DNA of 35,525 bases from Armatimonadota bacterium (GTDB lineage: Bacteria; Armatimonadota; Fimbriimonadia; Fimbriimonadales; Fimbriimonadaceae). Below, one piece after another: positions 33,544-35,525 of this stretch. The notes beneath the pieces were generated by a model. The model searched no databases. It worked only from the letters and a program-made list of their open reading frames with translations, and was not told the origin of the DNA. The position numbers were made by a program, and so were the translations under genes. The stretch is from assembly GCA_029781035.1 (NCBI GenBank), contig JAKOXK010000072.1:1-35525 (forward strand), given 5' to 3'. Within the stretch, counting starts at the first letter, position 1; the number at the start of each line of letters is the position of its first letter.

Positions 33544-35187
33544 CTACCTTTTGGACTGCTGGATCACGACTAGCTGGGTCAGCAACTCCCGCCTTGCGGC
33601 TCGGAACGCCCTGATGTCCAGGTCGTACCTGTCCATCGCAAGCACGATCTCGTCCGCGATTCGGTGCGCCGCCACCGGATCTTTGTCCGCCAACATCCAC
33701 AGGATTTCGTTGTCGGCGAGGCCGTCCCGCATGGACTCGTTCCGCCGCGAATCGAGCAACGCTCCCTTGCCCGGGTAGGTGATCCATCCGTCACCGCCTG
33801 GCGAATAGTCGTGTGTGAACTGGTCTTTCTTGCTGCCGTTCGCTTCGTTTAACGCCCAGTAGTCGTAGCCCCAATGTAAGTAGCCGGTCACGCCGTACTT
33901 GAAAGAGATCCAAGTCAGCAGTCGTGTCTTGATCAGCGGTTCCTCGATCAAGCGGTTGGCATAGGTGCCCTGCGGTTTCCAACACGTGTAGAACCATAGC
34001 TCCTTGCCCGACTTCTGGAAACTCTTGAAGAGGTCGTAGTTCTCGTTCAGAAAATCGAGCTCCGGCGAGTAGACGTCCATCAGACCGGCGAACTTGACCC
34101 CGCAACACGTGTCGAGCAGGCGGATTCCAGGCAGGTACTTGCGCGCGACTTCGACCAAAGCCCGGTACGTGTCGACGTTGTCGTCGCACGGCTCGTCCAC
34201 CACGTGCTGTAGGTAGATCTTGTCCCAGTGCTTCGCCTTCAGGTGCGCCAGCAACGCCGGGAAAAAGAACGAATAGAACTTGTCCACGGCAGGATCGGTG
34301 GCCGGCACCACCTTCGCCACGACCTTGCCGTCCTCGATCACCCGCACCATGCCCAGATTCGGCTGCGCCCAGCCGTTGCGCGTGCCCATTCCGCCGCCTT
34401 CGATCGTGCCGATCAGACCGGCCTTCATCAACATCTTCACGCGGCGGTCGAACTCCGAAAAGTCCACTGTCATTTGGCCGCTCTTGTCGATACCAAACTT
34501 CGACAGACCGAGCGCGTCGGCCCCTCCCACGTTCTGCCGGTGAGCGGCGAGGCTCTTCGCGAGCACGTCGATCTGGGCGTCGACTTCGTTTTGGCCCTTC
34601 TTGGTCGGCACATGCCAGTATTGAGGCCACGCGAAGAACCAGTTCGTCGATTTCATCCGATTCTTGCTGACGAACACACCGTAGACCTTGGCCTCGATCG
34701 GTACCTTGCTCGCAACCTTGGTGTCGCCTAGAGTCGTTGTGACGGTCACCGTACTCTTGTAGAGGCCGGGCTTTGCGTCTTTCGAGATCGGGAGGTCGAT
34801 CCAGACCGCCTGGCTCTGATCCTTGTCCACGCGCACAGACGCATCCGCGAGCAACGGATCGGGAAACGAAGCGGGGGGTGCTTTGAGTTGGGTCGGCGAG
34901 GGCCAGGTCGGCGGCTTGTTGCAGTCGACATAGCCGATGAACCTGCACCGCGGTAGGCCCAGCCCCTTCATCTCGCTGGCGCTGACCGACACCGTCGCGG
35001 AATCGGGCACGCGGACGACGACTTGCCACTCCGCGACCTCGCCTTTCGCGACGTCATAAGGCGCGACCTGCCTCTCGACAGGCGCCGTCTCGCGGAAGAC
35101 TGCCTCGAGCGGATCCAACTGCCAAACCTGGACGGCCGGCACTGACGCCACCAACAACCCGGGTCCCATACTCCGAGCATCTCCCAT
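33544..35187 (-). CDS. DUF4091 / GH123-like glycoside hydrolase domain protein
   Basis: A 547-residue protein. The N-terminal ~150 residues form a beta-sandwich (AEWQVVVRVPDSATVSVSAS, PGLYKSTVTVT). A TIM-barrel-like domain follows, with KIYLQHVVDEPCDDN near residue 330; the adjacent Asp-Glu is the catalytic pair in GH123 N-acetylgalactosaminidases, which use substrate assistance. The DUF4091 end is clear: GVTGYLHWGYDYW, DGWITYPGKGALLDSRRNESMRDGLADNEI. A short hydrophobic start (GPGLLVASVPAVQVW) may be a weak signal or anchor. ATG 35169 is an alternative start. It lies 63 bases after the GH63-like stop. Hexosaminidase activity is likely from family, the exact substrate unknown. Confidence 0.87.
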   Translation of the reverse strand: MGDARSMGPGLLVASVPAVQVWQLDPLEAVFRETAPVERQVAPYDVAKGEVAEWQVVVRVPDSATVSVSASEMKGLGLPRCRFIGYVDCNKPPTWPSPTQLKAPPASFPDPLLADASVRVDKDQSQAVWIDLPISKDAKPGLYKSTVTVTTTLGDTKVASKVPIEAKVYGVFVSKNRMKSTNWFFAWPQYWHVPTKKGQNEVDAQIDVLAKSLAAHRQNVGGADALGLSKFGIDKSGQMTVDFSEFDRRVKMLMKAGLIGTIEGGGMGTRNGWAQPNLGMVRVIEDGKVVAKVVPATDPAVDKFYSFFFPALLAHLKAKHWDKIYLQHVVDEPCDDNVDTYRALVEVARKYLPGIRLLDTCCGVKFAGLMDVYSPELDFLNENYDLFKSFQKSGKELWFYTCWKPQGTYANRLIEEPLIKTRLLTWISFKYGVTGYLHWGYDYWALNEANGSKKDQFTHDYSPGGDGWITYPGKGALLDSRRNESMRDGLADNEILWMLADKDPVAAHRIADEIVLAMDRYDLDIRAFRAARRELLTQLVVIQQSKR

Positions 35188-35250
35188 CTGCGGAACCGGA
35201 AGTGGGCCACTCCCGGAGTGCGAGTCCTCAGGTGCCGAATCACAGGGCCG

Positions 35251-35525
35251 TCACGGGACTCTGCTGAAGAGCCACGTCAAGTGATCGTTGTCCCAGTCGA
35301 ACACGAACGACAGAATGAAAGTCGACGACCATCCGTACGCCTTCGCCCCTGCCCCTTCCCCGTTCTTGGAATCGTAGTACTCGTAGATCGTGTCCTTGTT
35401 CTTTTCCACCCAGCCCAGCAAGGTCGAGCGCATCTTCGAAGCGAGGTCCGTGAACCCGTAGTCCTTCAACCCCTTGATCGCAAAGAAGGAGGTGTTCAGC
35501 CACGCCGAGCCGCGCCAATAACCGT
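35251..35525 (-). CDS. GH63-like glucosidase, C-terminal fragment
   Basis: The last 90 residues of a minus-strand gene cut by the right edge of the window. The visible peptide YWRGSAWLNTSFFAIKGLKDYGF, then WVEKNKDTIYEYYDSKNGEG and KAYGWSSTFILSFVF, matches the end of the (alpha/alpha)6 barrel in GH63 and mannosylglycerate-hydrolase-like enzymes, including the W-R-G-x-x-W-x-N and W-E/Y-Y-Y-x-G-E-G patterns. Those enzymes hydrolyse alpha-glucosides or mannosylglycerate/glucosylglycerate. It is the most upstream visible gene of the minus-strand carbohydrate cluster. Confidence 0.82.
   Translation of the reverse strand, partial: GYWRGSAWLNTSFFAIKGLKDYGFTDLASKMRSTLLGWVEKNKDTIYEYYDSKNGEGAGAKAYGWSSTFILSFVFDWDNDHLTWLFSRVP

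Overview
The window is GC-rich, densely coded bacterial chromosome. The gene mix is a non-proteobacterial, free-living heterotroph: a planctomycete/armatimonad-style prepilin, a DUF1844 protein, HAF-repeat PEP-CTERM proteins, discoidin-bearing CAZymes and a sulfatase. An Armatimonadota (Fimbriimonadia-like) origin fits best, but this is inference from gene content. No rRNA, tRNA, CRISPR array, transposase or integrase was seen.

Layout. (1) 1-8533, housekeeping and small genes: a partial MOSC-domain gene (minus), an EEP-family membrane phosphodiesterase/nuclease, a small secretin-N1-like protein (minus), the transcription-repair coupling factor Mfd, a type IV prepilin-like protein, a coupled run of DUF1844 protein, unknown protein and tandem-GNAT protein, then a DinB-family protein (minus). 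(2) 8781-14906: succinyl-CoA ligase beta subunit without an adjacent alpha subunit, then a DUF2339 multi-pass membrane protein and a methyl-accepting chemotaxis protein, both minus. (3) 15015-18227: a large secreted GH78 alpha-L-rhamnosidase with a discoidin-like insert. (4) 18560-21311: a two-gene secreted module (secreted propeller-like protein plus HAF-repeat PEP-CTERM protein). (5) 21781-26301: DUF1003 protein and secreted calpain-like protease (minus), an RtcB-family RNA ligase, a DUF1648 membrane protein and an NAD-dependent epimerase. (6) 26611-29389: a second, paralogous copy of the secreted two-gene module. (7) 29479-35525: a fragment of the epimerase 3' end, a second DinB-like gene, then a five-gene minus-strand carbohydrate cluster (GH63-like, DUF4091/GH123-like, sulfatase, P-loop kinase, SGNH hydrolase with discoidin domain).

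The most interesting signal is the duplicated secreted module. Both copies have the same gene order, and both carry the same palindrome (TATGACGGACGTCATA and a one-base variant) about 145-151 bases before the first start codon. Copy 2 lies between two copies of the last ~170 bases of the epimerase gene, which looks like an insertion or duplication scar. Its first gene has a run of nine C just after the signal peptide that puts the body out of frame by one base; eight C would give a 561-residue protein closely matching the 556-residue paralogue. This could be a phase-variable surface-protein switch, a decaying gene, or a sequencing error. A second theme is a -10-like hexamer 6-8 bases before the start codon of at least five genes, suggesting leaderless transcription.
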